NCBI GenBank assembly: GCA_044228695.1
Contig: JBGAUK010000006.1
Coordinates: forward strand, 18,343 to 82,342
Direction: 5' to 3'
Length of the DNA: 64,000 nt
Origin: M0108 sp044228695
Lineage (GTDB): Bacteria > Pseudomonadota > Gammaproteobacteria > Chromatiales > Chromatiaceae
Of the stretch, positions 46,515-53,525 are shown piece by piece. The notes beneath the pieces were generated by a model. It was not told the origin of the DNA. It ran no database searches and worked only from the letters and a program-made list of their open reading frames with translations. The position numbers and the translations under genes were made by a program. Within the stretch, counting starts at the first letter, position 1; each line of letters begins with the position of its first letter.

Positions 46515-46637
46515 CCCCCTCTCCCCCGGCCCCTCCCCCGCGAGGGGGGAGGGGAGTGAAGAGGGGGCGTGACGCGGGCGCGGGAGCCTGACTTTTTGCT
46601 CCCTCCCCCCTGGCGGGGGAGGGCTGGGGAGAGGGGG
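46515..46637. repeat. REP-like inverted repeat beside rpn
   Basis: Two arms of about 25 bases, rich in CCCCCTCTCCCC, face each other at 46515-46541 and 46613-46637, with a second short palindrome near 46550. Such elements are common between genes in GC-rich proteobacteria. It ends just before the rpn stop codon and might act as a transcription end or mRNA stabiliser. Confidence 0.65.
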
Positions 46638-46640
46638 ATC

Positions 46641-47585
46641 TTAGGTTGCCGCCAGCACCTCTTCCAGGGTCTGGGCGGTGAGCACCCGCTCGGACCAGAG
46701 CAACAGGGTGTCGGCGTCGGCCGCTTCGATGCGCTGCTGGACGGCGACGGGCAGGTCGCCAAAGCGGAGGCGTAGCTGAGCGGTCAGGATCCGCGCTTCG
46801 CCAAGCTGCATGCCTTCCTTACGGCCTTCCCTATGGCCTTCCCTATGGCCTTCCTTGTGGCCTTCTTCATGGCCTATTTCACGGCCTTTATCGGTAAAAC
46901 GCTGCGCAAATCCAGCCATGGTGGTTACCTCTTGCGGGTAGAGTTCGGTGTAAAGCTGGCGTTCATTGTCATCCAGGTCGGCATAGATGTCGATGAAGTC
47001 GACATATTTGAGCCGCTTCTCGGGGCTCGGTTCCAGTGTGACCAGGCCGCGGATGGCTTGGGCGTAGACCAGCAGTTTGTCCTCCGGGGCGTAGGCCATG
47101 TTGGGCAGATTGAGGCGGGCGACGAGGTTGGTGCTGTGGAGGTGGTCGCGGGCCGGGATCTGTTTGAGCGCACAGGCGATGTAGCGGAAGTCGAGGTAGC
47201 TGCGGGTCTCGCTGCCGAGGACCAGACGGGTCGGGAAGCCGCCGGGGCGCAGGAAGATGACGACGGGGACGACGCGGTCGGTGGCGTAGAGTTCGGCCAG
47301 GTCGAGGCAGTAGTGGGCCAGGCGGTGGATGGAGAAGCGGTCGGGCTGAGTCTCTTCTTCAAAGACGAAGAGCAGGGCGGCGCGGCGGCCGTCGGACCAT
47401 TCCACTAGCAGGGGCACGTCGAGCTCGCGAAAGCGTTCGCCCAGGCGCTCTTTGAGCTGTTCCTCGCGGATGGGCAGGATGCGTGCCCCGGCGTCGACGG
47501 CCTGGGCCTCGACGGCGGCGAAGAAGCCGATGGCCTGGTGCGGGTAGTCGAGGATGAGGTTTTTGAAGTTGTGGTCGTGGCTCAT
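46641..47585 (-). CDS. Rpn-family recombination-promoting nuclease (DUF4351-like tail)
   Basis: 314 residues. The N-terminal PD-(D/E)XK-type part begins MSHDHNFKNLILDYPHQAIG; the acidic strand VEWSDGRRAALLFVFEEETQ suggests the catalytic site. Residues 234-258 are a tandem of four-residue G-H-x-E units (GREIGHEEGHKEGHREG). The last 30 residues, from ADTLLLWSERVLTAQT, are the tail also seen in the relic at 352-513. The family promotes RecA-independent recombination and is often mobile. Function here is not certain. Confidence 0.75.
   Translation of the reverse strand: MSHDHNFKNLILDYPHQAIGFFAAVEAQAVDAGARILPIREEQLKERLGERFRELDVPLLVEWSDGRRAALLFVFEEETQPDRFSIHRLAHYCLDLAELYATDRVVPVVIFLRPGGFPTRLVLGSETRSYLDFRYIACALKQIPARDHLHSTNLVARLNLPNMAYAPEDKLLVYAQAIRGLVTLEPSPEKRLKYVDFIDIYADLDDNERQLYTELYPQEVTTMAGFAQRFTDKGREIGHEEGHKEGHREGHREGRKEGMQLGEARILTAQLRLRFGDLPVAVQQRIEAADADTLLLWSERVLTAQTLEEVLAAT
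46812..46886 (-). repeat. Twelve-base tandem repeat coding GHxE units in rpn
   Basis: The stretch is built of CCTATGGCCTTC-type units (plus strand) and codes for Gly-His-x-Glu. Each unit is a multiple of three, so slippage would change protein length without shifting frame. Confidence 0.65.
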
Positions 47586-47640
47586 GGGCAGGGGTCAGCC
47601 TGTCGGATGGGCAAGGCCCGCGCGATGTGTCCGAGGTCAC

Positions 47641-47705
47641 CCCAAGGGTGGACGCCGGTGCCGACCTCGATCTGGCCGGCGGTGGGGGCGGTGGTAGCGC
47701 GCCGG
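47641..47705 (-). repeat. Short shard of wzt
   Basis: Two pieces of the wzt ATPase region are joined: one matching DNA for EVGTGFHP and one for ITAPTSGQ. Minus-strand reading gives APTAGQIEVGTGVHP, against Wzt APTSGQVK and LEVGTGFHP. The stretch between them is deleted. No gene function. Confidence 0.6.
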
Positions 47706-47808
47706 GTGGTTAAGCGCCATGACCGACGGGGGGAACTGAGGCAAAGGGCACGCCACGAGTTATGCCGATCAGGTCGGGATTGTGGCTTAAGGCGGAATTG
47801 AATCCTTT

Positions 47809-47825
47809 GGTGACAAATTGACACC
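47809..47825 (+). promoter_or_regulatory. Palindrome upstream of tacAT, putative operator
   Basis: Near-perfect inverted repeat GGTGNCAANTTGNCACC, centred about 55 bases before the antitoxin ATG. TacA-type ribbon-helix-helix antitoxins bind such palindromes and repress their own operon. Confidence 0.5.
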
Positions 47826-47871
47826 TCCTGGGGTAACCTTGGGCCAGACAGGAACCAGAGAGCCACACCAG

Positions 47872-48195
47872 ATGACGACAGCATCCGTCGAGCGTGGTCG
47901 CGTCACGGCACGCGTCCCCTTGCACATTCAGAAGACGCTGGAAACGGCAGCCAGCATGGTCGGCGCCACGGTGAATCAGTTCGTCGTGCAAACGGCCTTG
48001 AGAGAGGCCGAACGCATCATTGAGCAAGAGCGGATTATCCGGTTGACCGAGCGTGACGCCGAGGCTTTCTTGCAGGCGCTCGATGCACCCGCCCCGCTCA
48101 ACGAGACCCTGACAACCGCTCTTCAAGACTACGCGAACCGCCGCAATGATCAGACTGGAACCCTTGACTGGGCACCACGACCGAAATGCCTTTGA
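47872..48195 (+). CDS. tacA: DUF1778 ribbon-helix-helix antitoxin
   Basis: 107 residues from ATG at 47872 (MTTASVERGRVTARVPLHIQ). The sequence RVTARVPLHIQKTLETAASM and VGATVNQFVVQTALREAERI form the DUF1778 ribbon-helix-helix domain; the C-terminal part wraps the toxin. The frame from 47818 is rejected because the domain begins after 47872. Overlaps the toxin gene by 50 bases, a typical arrangement in this module. Confidence 0.88.
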   Translation: MTTASVERGRVTARVPLHIQKTLETAASMVGATVNQFVVQTALREAERIIEQERIIRLTERDAEAFLQALDAPAPLNETLTTALQDYANRRNDQTGTLDWAPRPKCL

Positions 48196-48667
48196 TTGTG
48201 GCGTCACCGTACTCAATCATTGGCTCCGCCGAACCGCGCTTCAGCATCAGAGCAAGGGTATTTCCCGGACCTTTGGCGCGGTTCCGCTTGACGATGAGGT
48301 CGTGACCACTTGGTGCGGTGGCGGGTACCAGGATATCCATCCGGCCAGCATCCTCGGCTTTTACGCCCTCGCTTCGGCGTTTGTCGTTGTTGAAACCTTG
48401 CCTTCCGCATTGGCGAAGCTTTACCCGCGCCAGATCCCCGTCACCCGCCTTGGTCGGTTGGCGACGCGTTCGGATCTTCAAGGACAAGGGCTCGGTCGGC
48501 TCCTCTTGGCGGATGCCGTGAATCGCGCACGCGGCGCGGCCCAAGCCGTTGGGAATGCCGGTATTCTGGTGGACGCGAAGGACGACGGAGCGGCAAGTTT
48601 TTATCGGCATTTTGGCTTCCATCCCTGCCGGGATGCGCCTCTGCAACTCTATTTGCCGATCTGCTGA
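48146..48667 (+). CDS. tacT: GNAT acetyltransferase toxin (TacT type)
   Basis: 173 residues. RLEPLTGHHDRNAFDCGVTV and LNHWLRRTALQHQSKGISRT are the family N-terminus. ILGFYALASAFVVVETLP comes next, then SDLQGQGLGRLLLADAVN binds acetyl-CoA. DAKDDGAASFYRHFGFHP completes the fold, including the family Tyr. It would acetylate charged tRNA. Complete and paired with its antitoxin. Near-identical C-terminal sequence starts the window at 3-230. Confidence 0.9.
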   Translation: MIRLEPLTGHHDRNAFDCGVTVLNHWLRRTALQHQSKGISRTFGAVPLDDEVVTTWCGGGYQDIHPASILGFYALASAFVVVETLPSALAKLYPRQIPVTRLGRLATRSDLQGQGLGRLLLADAVNRARGAAQAVGNAGILVDAKDDGAASFYRHFGFHPCRDAPLQLYLPIC

Positions 48668-48775
48668 AGGTGCCGCGACCGCCGCATCCAGGGTGTCCGC
48701 GGCGAGGCGTTTGATGCGCACCGCCTGGCGCTGGGCCAGCACGGCCGGGCTGTACCAGACATCGAACACGAAGAG

Positions 48776-49051
48776 TAAAGTGGACCCCGAAAACCGGACA
48801 GCAGTTTAAGCTAGCCGCCTAATCTAAGGGGTCACAGAGAGATGGGTGAAGCGCAGCGCAAGACCTACACACCGGCCTTCAAGGCCAAGGTGGGCCTGGA
48901 GGCGATCCGCGGGGTCAGGACGGTCAACGAGATCGGTCAGGACTACGGGGTGCATCCGGCCCAGGTGGGGCAGCGCCAAACCGCTGCGATTGAAGAAGGC
49001 GGACCAGCTTAAACTCGGGACAAAACTGTCTTAGATATGGGGTCCACTTTA
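48776..49051 (+). mobile_element. Internally deleted IS3-family element
   Basis: Perfect 13-base terminal inverted repeats (TAAAGTGGACCCC at 48776-48788 and its complement at 49039-49051) enclose about 276 bases. Inside is the 5' part of an orfA gene and no transposase core. IS3 elements of full length are about 1.2-1.5 kb. It could only move by help of a complete relative elsewhere. Confidence 0.75.
48842..49012 (+). pseudogene. IS3 orfA remnant
   Basis: 56 codons: MGEAQRKTYTPAFKAKVGLE, then AIRGVRTVNEIGQDYGVHPA, the helix-turn-helix start of IS3 OrfA, closed early at TAA 49010-49012 after an internal deletion. The AT-hook/leucine zipper part and all of orfB are gone. Confidence 0.75.
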
Positions 49052-49053
49052 GC

Positions 49054-49150
49054 GCGCCTCCGTCAGCGGTTGGGGACAGCGCCCCATCGCTTCCTGAAGC
49101 GCCTGGAGATGCAGATCGCACTCCTGAAGCAACTCCGCTAGCCTTCTCAT
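49054..49150 (-). pseudogene. Gene after MNT, cut by the IS3 element
   Basis: From ATG at 49150, which overlaps the MNT stop (ATGA), the frame gives MRRLAELLQECDLHLQALQE and AMGRCPQPLTEA, then runs into the IS end, which creates a stop. On the other side of the element (48775 downward) an open frame continues in phase as LFVFDVWYSPAVLAQRQAVR. Removing the element would rejoin them. By position it would be the partner of the MNT protein; no HEPN motif is visible in what remains. Confidence 0.5.
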
Positions 49151-49434
49151 ACCGGCTCTCCCGTTTGGAGCGCGTGACTTTGAATCGAGGATTGCGACCG
49201 ATCACCGACCACGACATCGATTTTTTGATCGCCGAGCCGCTGTCGCAACTCCACGCAAAAGCGCATCCGCCGCGGTACGGCCTCCTCGGCCGGCCAGTCT
49301 CCGGGGATATACAAATCAATGTCGCCGCCGCGTTGCGAGTCGTTCAACCGCGAGCCAAAGAGCCGGGGCTCGATGCCGAAGTGGCGCAGCCCGGCCTCCC
49401 GGATCACCTGTCTTTGTCTTGCCGTTAACCGCAT
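49147..49434 (-). CDS. MNT-type nucleotidyltransferase
   Basis: 95 residues from ATG at 49434 (MRLTARQRQVIREAGLRHFG). The motif RLFGSRLNDSQRGGDIDLYI carries Gly-Ser and the two Asp. The partner gene overlaps its stop and is interrupted by the IS3 derivative. The longer frame to 49644 adds an arginine-rich leader and is rejected. Likely antitoxin of a HEPN/MNT-type module. Confidence 0.83.
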   Translation of the reverse strand: MRLTARQRQVIREAGLRHFGIEPRLFGSRLNDSQRGGDIDLYIPGDWPAEEAVPRRMRFCVELRQRLGDQKIDVVVGDRSQSSIQSHALQTGEPV

Positions 49435-49561
49435 ATCCTGTGCTCCGACGGGTTGCTCAGCTCTTGATCGACGCCTGCGTCGCCGTGATGCCAACGAAGC
49501 GCGTCTTGTCCGTCTCGCCGGCGGTCCTTGCAATGCGCTATCGATCATCACGCCATAGAAT

Positions 49562-49795
49562 TCACAGTGGGACCGAACGGTCGTACAGCGTTTCGGGGGC
49601 GATATCCAGATCGCCGGGCCAGCACACCGTGCCCAACGCCACAAACGCCTGATTAAAAAAGTTTATATTCTGCAAGCGCGTAAAGACGCCGCGATCCAGA
49701 TAGGGCCGTGCATCAAACAGTCGATGGTCTCCCGTATCGAACCACAATTCCAGGAAAAAATTCTTGCGCGGCACGACGCGGATGACGGATTCCAT
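49562..49795 (-). CDS. DUF2442-domain protein
   Basis: 77 residues. Opens MESVIRVVPRKNFFLELWFD with DTGDHRLFDARPYLDRGVFT and LGTVCWPGDLDIAPETLYDR, all typical of DUF2442. These small proteins often occur next to DUF4160 proteins in toxin-antitoxin-like pairs; no DUF4160 partner is seen here. Complete frame. Confidence 0.82.
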   Translation of the reverse strand: MESVIRVVPRKNFFLELWFDTGDHRLFDARPYLDRGVFTRLQNINFFNQAFVALGTVCWPGDLDIAPETLYDRSVPL

Positions 49796-49809
49796 GGGAT
49801 TCTCCTAGC

Positions 49810-50370
49810 TTAGGGGATCATTGCTCGCTCCGCCCACAGTGGCCTGAAGACATCGGCGGCCATACGGGGAGCATCCGGCACCCGTTGGGCAACGCGGCAG
49901 CCACGCCGCATGATCGCGACCGTTTCCCCCGCCTCGACCGCCGCCAGCAACCCGGAGAGCTTGGGCTTCACCTCAATCATCTCGATCTCCTCCAGCACCT
50001 CAAAGCCGTGGCCGCTTGTGGCGAGCAGCATAACGTCGCCGGCCTCCAGGATGCGGCTCTCCAGATAGCGCTGGTCGCTGTCGTAGAAATCAGCCCGCAG
50101 CCGGCCCTTCTTGAGGAACAGCACCTCCTGGGTGTAGTGGGCCTCGCGCGCCACCGGATTGTGGACATGGGGCGGGATCACCTTGCCGACCGGATGGCGC
50201 ATGTAGGCCAACTGCTGGGAGAGCCGCGATGCGGGTCTAGGGGTGAAAGGCGGAGTCGGAATGCTCGGTTGGGTAACGACTCTGGGGGGGGGTGGGCCGA
50301 TAAAGACGGACCATCGCGGGTTCTTGGTTAGGGGACCGATCGGCGATGACCTGAGCCATGGGGTGGTCAC
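49810..50370 (-). CDS. Chimeric protein: cupin fused to a Phd-type antitoxin tail
   Basis: 186 codons from GTG at 50370. Residues 50-135 are a cupin of the kind found in glycan loci: QLAYMRHPVGKVIPPHVHNP, HYTQEVLFLKKGRLRADFYD and EAGDVMLLATSGHGFEVLEE. At EMIEVK the sequence switches to a Phd/YefM antitoxin, PKLSGLLAAVEAGETVAIMR and RMAADVFRPLW. The first 50 residues are proline-rich and resemble neither. No Phd start or toxin follows. It looks like a recombination product at a shared EVK stretch. Confidence 0.65.
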   Translation of the reverse strand: MTTPWLRSSPIGPLTKNPRWSVFIGPPPPRVVTQPSIPTPPFTPRPASRLSQQLAYMRHPVGKVIPPHVHNPVAREAHYTQEVLFLKKGRLRADFYDSDQRYLESRILEAGDVMLLATSGHGFEVLEEIEMIEVKPKLSGLLAAVEAGETVAIMRRGCRVAQRVPDAPRMAADVFRPLWAERAMIP

Positions 50371-50534
50371 CTGTCCCCGAACTGGGTCGACTCACTCTCG
50401 GTCTCGGGTTCACACATCAGCGCCCGAAATCCCGCTTGCACAAAATGGCGATCCGTCGTCATCGCGTGCAGTAGCTGTTGGTCCCTCATCACGATAAAGG
50501 AGACGCAGTCTGTTAGTCCCCAGTCCTTGAGTCT
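50367..50534 (-). pseudogene. PIN-domain toxin, C-terminal fragment
   Basis: An open frame without a start reads KDWGLTDCVSFIVMRDQQLL, then HAMTTDRHFVQAGFRALMCE, the last third of a VapC-type PIN nuclease with the conserved DC-F pattern. It stops at TGA 50367-50369, overlapping the GTG of the chimeric gene. Its 5' part is replaced by other sequence at about 50520. Confidence 0.65.
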
Positions 50535-50941
50535 TCGCGTTTCGGACCGCCGTAAAGGTAATGGTCATGCTCTTGCGCCCAGTCCGCGGGCGAGGCGATG
50601 CTCCCGGTAAGGCTGTCCAGGACGTCCCAGGCGGTGGGCTGCCCCGCTGGATCGTTTACCGCGACCTGCTCCAGCGCCAACGCTATCGCCTCGGCTTCGC
50701 CACGGTCCACCTCGGCGCTCAGTAGCCGGATTAGATCCTTGTTGACGACGGGTGCGACACGTAACCAGGTAGCCTGTTTGATCGCCGCTACTTCGGGACG
50801 CGCTTAGCCATCGATAACACATTCTTCATATACGGCTTGCGGTATGAGAATCTCGCCAAACCGGTCATGCAATAAATCGAGATGGCCGATTTTCGCCAGG
50901 TGAATAATGGGCGAGGAATTACTGACTACTGGTGTTGACAT
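50513..50941 (-). pseudogene. DUF3368 PIN-like toxin gene with nonsense codon and foreign tail
   Basis: From ATG at 50941, overlapping the UPF0175 gene, the frame gives VVSNSSPIIHLAKIGHLDLL and GEILIPQAVYEECVIDG, then TAA at 50804-50806, then ARPEVAAIKQATWLRVAPVV and EVDRGEAEAIALALEQ. This is a complete DUF3368 toxin apart from the stop. After VAVND it changes into an antitoxin-like tail, DSLTGSIASPADWAQEHDHY, belonging to a different module. It ends at 50513. Confidence 0.75.
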
Positions 50942-51179
50942 AGTCGATATCTTCCGCTAGCTCGTTCTCTCCATAATGCCTCTCGATGTGCCTTTCGGCG
51001 AGTCCTTCAAGAAAAGATCCTTTATCAAGGGCGGCGAGGCGACGAGGGCTGCCCATGGAGGCTAGCCCGCGCCCGTAAAGGGCAAAAGCCATTTCTACTA
51101 TTAATTGACGGTCCAGTTGTTTACGCGGCCACTTGATCGCGGCGACGATGTCGTCCGGGATATTCAGCGTCATTGACAT
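50919..51179 (-). CDS. UPF0175 antitoxin
   Basis: 86 residues from ATG at 51179 (MSMTLNIPDDIVAAIKWPRK). The segment ELAEDIDYVNTS is the family C-terminus, and FALYGRGLASMGSPRRLAAL the central helix-turn-helix-like part. UPF0175 proteins pair with DUF3368 PIN-like toxins. Its partner overlaps the end and carries a nonsense codon. Intact. Confidence 0.83.
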   Translation of the reverse strand: MSMTLNIPDDIVAAIKWPRKQLDRQLIVEMAFALYGRGLASMGSPRRLAALDKGSFLEGLAERHIERHYGENELAEDIDYVNTSSQ

Positions 51180-51306
51180 AGGGAAATCTCTTGGGATGGA
51201 AAGGTGAGGAAAGCCGCAGGAAAACCGGGACACGGAACTCGGGTAGACGAGCGTTTTGGATCGCACTATAAGCCAATTTATCGGCTGACCGCCAGACCGA
51301 GGGGGT

Positions 51307-51351
51307 TCATGGTAGAGATTCCGACAACACATTGGTGTCGAGGACGATCAT
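51307..51351 (-). pseudogene. N-terminal scrap of a PIN-domain toxin
   Basis: ATG at 51351 followed by IVLDTNVLSESLP and a stop. MIVLDTNVLSE is the classic start of FitB/VapC toxins with its first catalytic Asp. Only 14 codons remain. Low weight because of length, but the motif is very specific. Confidence 0.5.
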
Positions 51352-51387
51352 TCATGCATCCCGGGTACGGACCGTATCGCCTCGCGG

Positions 51388-51425
51388 GGGGGGGGCGGTC
51401 CGGCCGCGGGCCTTGGCCCACCCGC
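51388..51425. repeat. Short shard identical to a part of wzt
   Basis: Contains 22 bases (GGCCGCGGGCCTTGGCCCAC core) identical to wzt near 42490-42515, preceded by a run of G. The segment is too short to prove descent, but the match is long for chance. Nothing else was recognised between 51180 and 51434 apart from the PIN scrap. Confidence 0.4.
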
Positions 51426-51434
51426 CGGAGGAGA

Positions 51435-51764
51435 TCATCGTTCGTAAAATACCCGACCCACACGCCGAATATGCTCCAGAAGCGCTTCATTCTGGATACT
51501 TTCAAGGCGGGAAAGATCGATGTGATAGGGCAGCAGCAGGTCGTCGAGCTGGTTTTCCAGTGCCGACAGTTGGGTGTCGTCGAGGTGGCCTCCCTCCAGG
51601 GCAAGATCGATATCCGAGCCATTACGGTAAATCCCTTTGGCTCTGGAGCCATAAAGCAGGGCCCGTTCGACCGCGGGGCAGGCGCCGAGCGCGGTACGTA
51701 TCCGTTCGATCACCGCTGGCGACAGTCCGCAGGTTGCCGGGGTGATGTCAGTCAACTTCATCAT
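51435..51764 (-). CDS. MNT-type nucleotidyltransferase antitoxin
   Basis: 109 residues. ALLYGSRAKGIYRNGSDIDL carries the MNT motif, and LPYHIDLSRLESIQNEALLE the later family region. It overlaps the HEPN gene upstream by 17 bases. The pair HI0073/HI0074-type (MNT and HEPN) is complete here, unlike the two others in the window. Confidence 0.88.
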   Translation of the reverse strand: MMKLTDITPATCGLSPAVIERIRTALGACPAVERALLYGSRAKGIYRNGSDIDLALEGGHLDDTQLSALENQLDDLLLPYHIDLSRLESIQNEALLEHIRRVGRVFYER

Positions 51765-52182
51765 CGGCCAGACCCTGCATGCGCGTCTGAAAATCGTCGA
51801 ATATGGTTAGATAGCGCCTGCTGATGGTCTCGATCAGTTGCCGCGCGGTGTTCTCGTCGTAGGTGTGCGAGGAGCGATTTCGGCTCGCGATGGTCTCCAT
51901 CCAGGTCTCGCCGTCGGTGACCAGACCGCGCCGGAACGCTTCGCGAATGGCATCGCGCGAGCCGGTGATCGCGGTGTTGCCCTGGTACTCGAAGTAATCC
52001 TTCATGACATTCCATGCGAGCTCATGGGTGAATTCAAAGGCCTTGATGAACCCTTGTTGCTCGAGTGGGGTCAAGGATCGTTCCGCGGCAAGGCTCGCGG
52101 CATCCTGCAGTTGCTGGAAGGCGCGGCGGTAATTGGCGAAGCGCTGCTGCCAGCGAATGTCGATTAGGGATTCAGAGGTCAT
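51748..52182 (-). CDS. HEPN toxin (HI0074-like nucleotidyltransferase substrate-binding family)
   Basis: 144 residues, all-helical. RWQQRFANYRRAFQQLQDAA, FEFTHELAWNVMKDYFEYQG and SRDAIREAFRRGLVTDGETW are family features. The RNase motif R-x4-H is RNRSSHTY near residue 103. The HEPN gene precedes the MNT gene and they overlap, so they should be made together. Complete and probably active. Confidence 0.85.
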   Translation of the reverse strand: MTSESLIDIRWQQRFANYRRAFQQLQDAASLAAERSLTPLEQQGFIKAFEFTHELAWNVMKDYFEYQGNTAITGSRDAIREAFRRGLVTDGETWMETIASRNRSSHTYDENTARQLIETISRRYLTIFDDFQTRMQGLADDEVD

Positions 52183-52274
52183 GAACGCTTGCCCGGTTGT
52201 TCAAGTCACTGACTGGTCAATGCAGCTTGGCGGAATAGGATGGTGCCACATGATGCAACCAAGCGTGTCCGATT

Positions 52275-53198
52275 CTACGAGGGGATTGGATATGTACGAT
52301 CTTGGCGCTTGCCTGCAATTGCCGGCGGTAACGATGGACGCTCATGGCAGTCCGGCCCCCAGAAGGCATCCGCGTCGGATTTGAATGTCTCGGCCGCCTC
52401 CCTCAGAGAAAAACGATCGACATGGTTTTCAGCCATCAGATCCAGCAGCCGATCGGCTTGCTCCCGATCATATTCGGCCTGTGTGGCCGCTTTGTCCGGG
52501 TGGTCTTCCAGCTCGGCGAGCAGATCACCGCCGTGCCGATTACAGAGCTCGACCGCGAGGCGGGTGATCTTGAAGGGTGTCGTCGAATCGATCCAGATGA
52601 AGAACCGGTAGCGGTAGGCGATATCCCAGACCGGCGCCCGCAGATCCCCGGCAATCGAGCCCATCTCCTCTCTTAAGGTCACCTGGGTCAGATACTGCAG
52701 CCACTTCAACACCGACCAGGTCAGACCATACTCGCGCCAGGGGCGCACAAAGTGGCCGGCCCCGATGAAGCAAAGTACCCTGTCGAGAAGTCGGTCGGGG
52801 TGCCCCTGGGGTTGGAAACCGGCCAGAGCCATAGCCTTGCCGGTCGCGAAGCCGAGGCGATAGTCCGGACGCTCTTCCTTGGGGAGATCACGGAAGTCCC
52901 AGTTGCGGAACGGACTGTGCTCTTCTTCGGCACGCTGGATGAGAAACAGAAAAGCCGCCACGGAGAAGTGCGTCGGGAGTCGCGCATACAGCTCGCCGAG
53001 TTGTTGACGCAGCAGATCGTCCAGCCACACCACGGGCAGGAGACCGCTGGCGTTTTCGATTTGGTCGGTGAGTAACCGCCATTCCTCCAGGGCATGCTCG
53101 GGGACTGCATCGCCCCATTTATAGAACTGCATCGCCAACGTCCGGCGATTCGTCGTCGGGTCCATCACGTAGTATTCGTACCATCCGCGCGTTGACAT
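52275..53198 (-). CDS. Conserved hypothetical protein
   Basis: 307 residues from ATG at 53198 (MSTRGWYEYYVMDPTTNRRT). No domain is recognised. Contains MQFYKWGDAVPEHALEEWRL, LPTHFSVAAFLFLIQRAEEE and RYRFFIWIDSTTPFKITRLA, with a balanced mix of helices and few charged repeats. The frame extending to 53282 adds unsupported sequence. Flanked by a HEPN/MNT module and a repeat-rich nuclease; a defence or stress role is only a guess. Confidence 0.6.
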   Translation of the reverse strand: MSTRGWYEYYVMDPTTNRRTLAMQFYKWGDAVPEHALEEWRLLTDQIENASGLLPVVWLDDLLRQQLGELYARLPTHFSVAAFLFLIQRAEEEHSPFRNWDFRDLPKEERPDYRLGFATGKAMALAGFQPQGHPDRLLDRVLCFIGAGHFVRPWREYGLTWSVLKWLQYLTQVTLREEMGSIAGDLRAPVWDIAYRYRFFIWIDSTTPFKITRLAVELCNRHGGDLLAELEDHPDKAATQAEYDREQADRLLDLMAENHVDRFSLREAAETFKSDADAFWGPDCHERPSLPPAIAGKRQDRTYPIPS

Positions 53199-53525
53199 GA
53201 CAGACTCCTCCAGATTCCCAGACCAACTTCGGCCCTCGACACCCCGGCTCAGTGTTCTGACTCGGTGCGGGGCTGGCTGCAATGACCTCCTCTACTCACC
53301 CCATCTCATTGCGCCACGAGCCAGCGATAAGCTTTCCGGAACATCCGGCTTTGTCCGCGCAACGCGTGGGTATCGCCCACGCTCAATCCATCCGACCCAG
53401 CTTGCGAGGTGTTCGGCTAACCTGCTGCGTATCAACGCCTTAGGGTGCGGTGATAGGTGGCGCGGCGGTGAACTCGATCACCCGTCCGGTGTGGGGCTGG
53501 GGCTTGGACCCCGAACAAGGCGGCG
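53199..53525. other. Gene-free stretch
   Basis: No credible frame on either strand; no repeats or hairpins were seen beyond ordinary GC-rich sequence. It may hold the promoter of the gene at 52275-53198. Confidence 0.4.
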
